A DNA stretch of 5,156 nucleotides from assembly GCA_903917305.1 (NCBI GenBank), contig CAIXAA010000932.1:1-5156 (forward strand). Reading direction: 5' to 3'. The translations under genes and the position numbers were made by a program. A model generated the notes under the pieces. The model saw only the letters and a program-made list of their open reading frames with translations. It was not told where the DNA came from and did not search any database. The DNA is from an uncultured Myxococcales bacterium (GTDB lineage Bacteria; Myxococcota_A; UBA9042). Each line of letters starts with the position of its first letter. Position 1 is the first letter of the stretch. Positions 5,032 to 5,156 of the stretch are shown one piece after another.

Positions 5032-5156
5032 CTAACGACCAGCCTCACACATCACCTTCTGCAATGCCATGAGGTTGGCGACGGCGGCCGCCCGCCTGGT
5101 GTCGAGCGTGTTCTTGCGCTCGCCCTTGTACCTCGCCCGATGGCCCTGAATCCGCG
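5032..5156 (-). CDS. C-terminal end of a probable DDE transposase (partial, cut by window edge)
   Basis: On the minus strand a frame enters at the right edge and runs 40 codons to a TAG at 5032-5034. It contains RIQGHRARYKGERKNTLDTR followed by RAAAVANLMALQKV. The pattern of a basic GxRxARYxGxRKN segment, then a helix with RRAAAxxNL, resembles the C-terminal tail of IS5/IS1182-type transposases as I remember them. The catalytic DDE residues would lie outside the window. The stop is only 12 bp from the convergent BI-1 stop, leaving little room for an insertion-sequence end. I could not identify a terminal inverted repeat or target duplication. The frame assignment is from translating by eye. 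The element family, and whether it is intact, cannot be decided here. Confidence 0.5.
   Translation of the reverse strand, partial: RIQGHRARYKGERKNTLDTRRAAAVANLMALQKVMCEAGR

Overview
The window is about two-thirds G+C by eye and almost entirely coding. It reads as a normal stretch of bacterial chromosome. Nothing in it fixes the taxon. The E. coli-type tyrosyl-tRNA synthetase, the PHA-regulator-type protein with a long helical tail, the PilT-family ATPase and the high G+C together suggest a proteobacterium in the broad sense. A myxobacterial or other deltaproteobacterial-type genome (Myxococcota) is my best guess, and this is inference.

Layout from left to right, plus strand unless stated: the 3' part of tyrS (1-978, start outside the window); a CoA-type Nudix hydrolase (975-1571) whose GTG start overlaps the tyrS stop; a candidate promoter with an overlapping inverted repeat (1568-1598); a PHA-synthesis-regulator-like protein (1673-2410) with an 11-residue tandem repeat; a 150-bp gap holding three consecutive hairpins with an alternative pairing (2466-2523); a small exported protein of unknown function (2561-3049); a PilT-like ATPase with degraded catalytic motifs (3074-4204); an 80-bp gap with a good sigma-70-like promoter, a palindrome and a hairpin (4210-4268); a Bax inhibitor-1/YccA membrane protein (4285-5019); and, on the minus strand, the last 40 codons of what looks like a DDE transposase (5032-5156, cut by the window edge).

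The genes do not form one pathway. tyrS and the Nudix gene are translationally linked housekeeping functions. The exported protein and the PilT-like gene are 24 bp apart, each with a strong Shine-Dalgarno sequence, and are probably co-transcribed. The PHA regulator and the BI-1 gene appear to have their own promoters.

The most unusual item is the PilT paralogue. It keeps the PilT fold and several diagnostic segments, but its Walker A lysine is arginine and both His-box histidines and the AIRNLIRE-type motif are gone. It is therefore a candidate pseudo-ATPase or regulatory subunit of a type IV pilus-like machine, paired with a novel exported protein. I saw no CRISPR array, rRNA or tRNA gene, and no T-tract intrinsic terminator.
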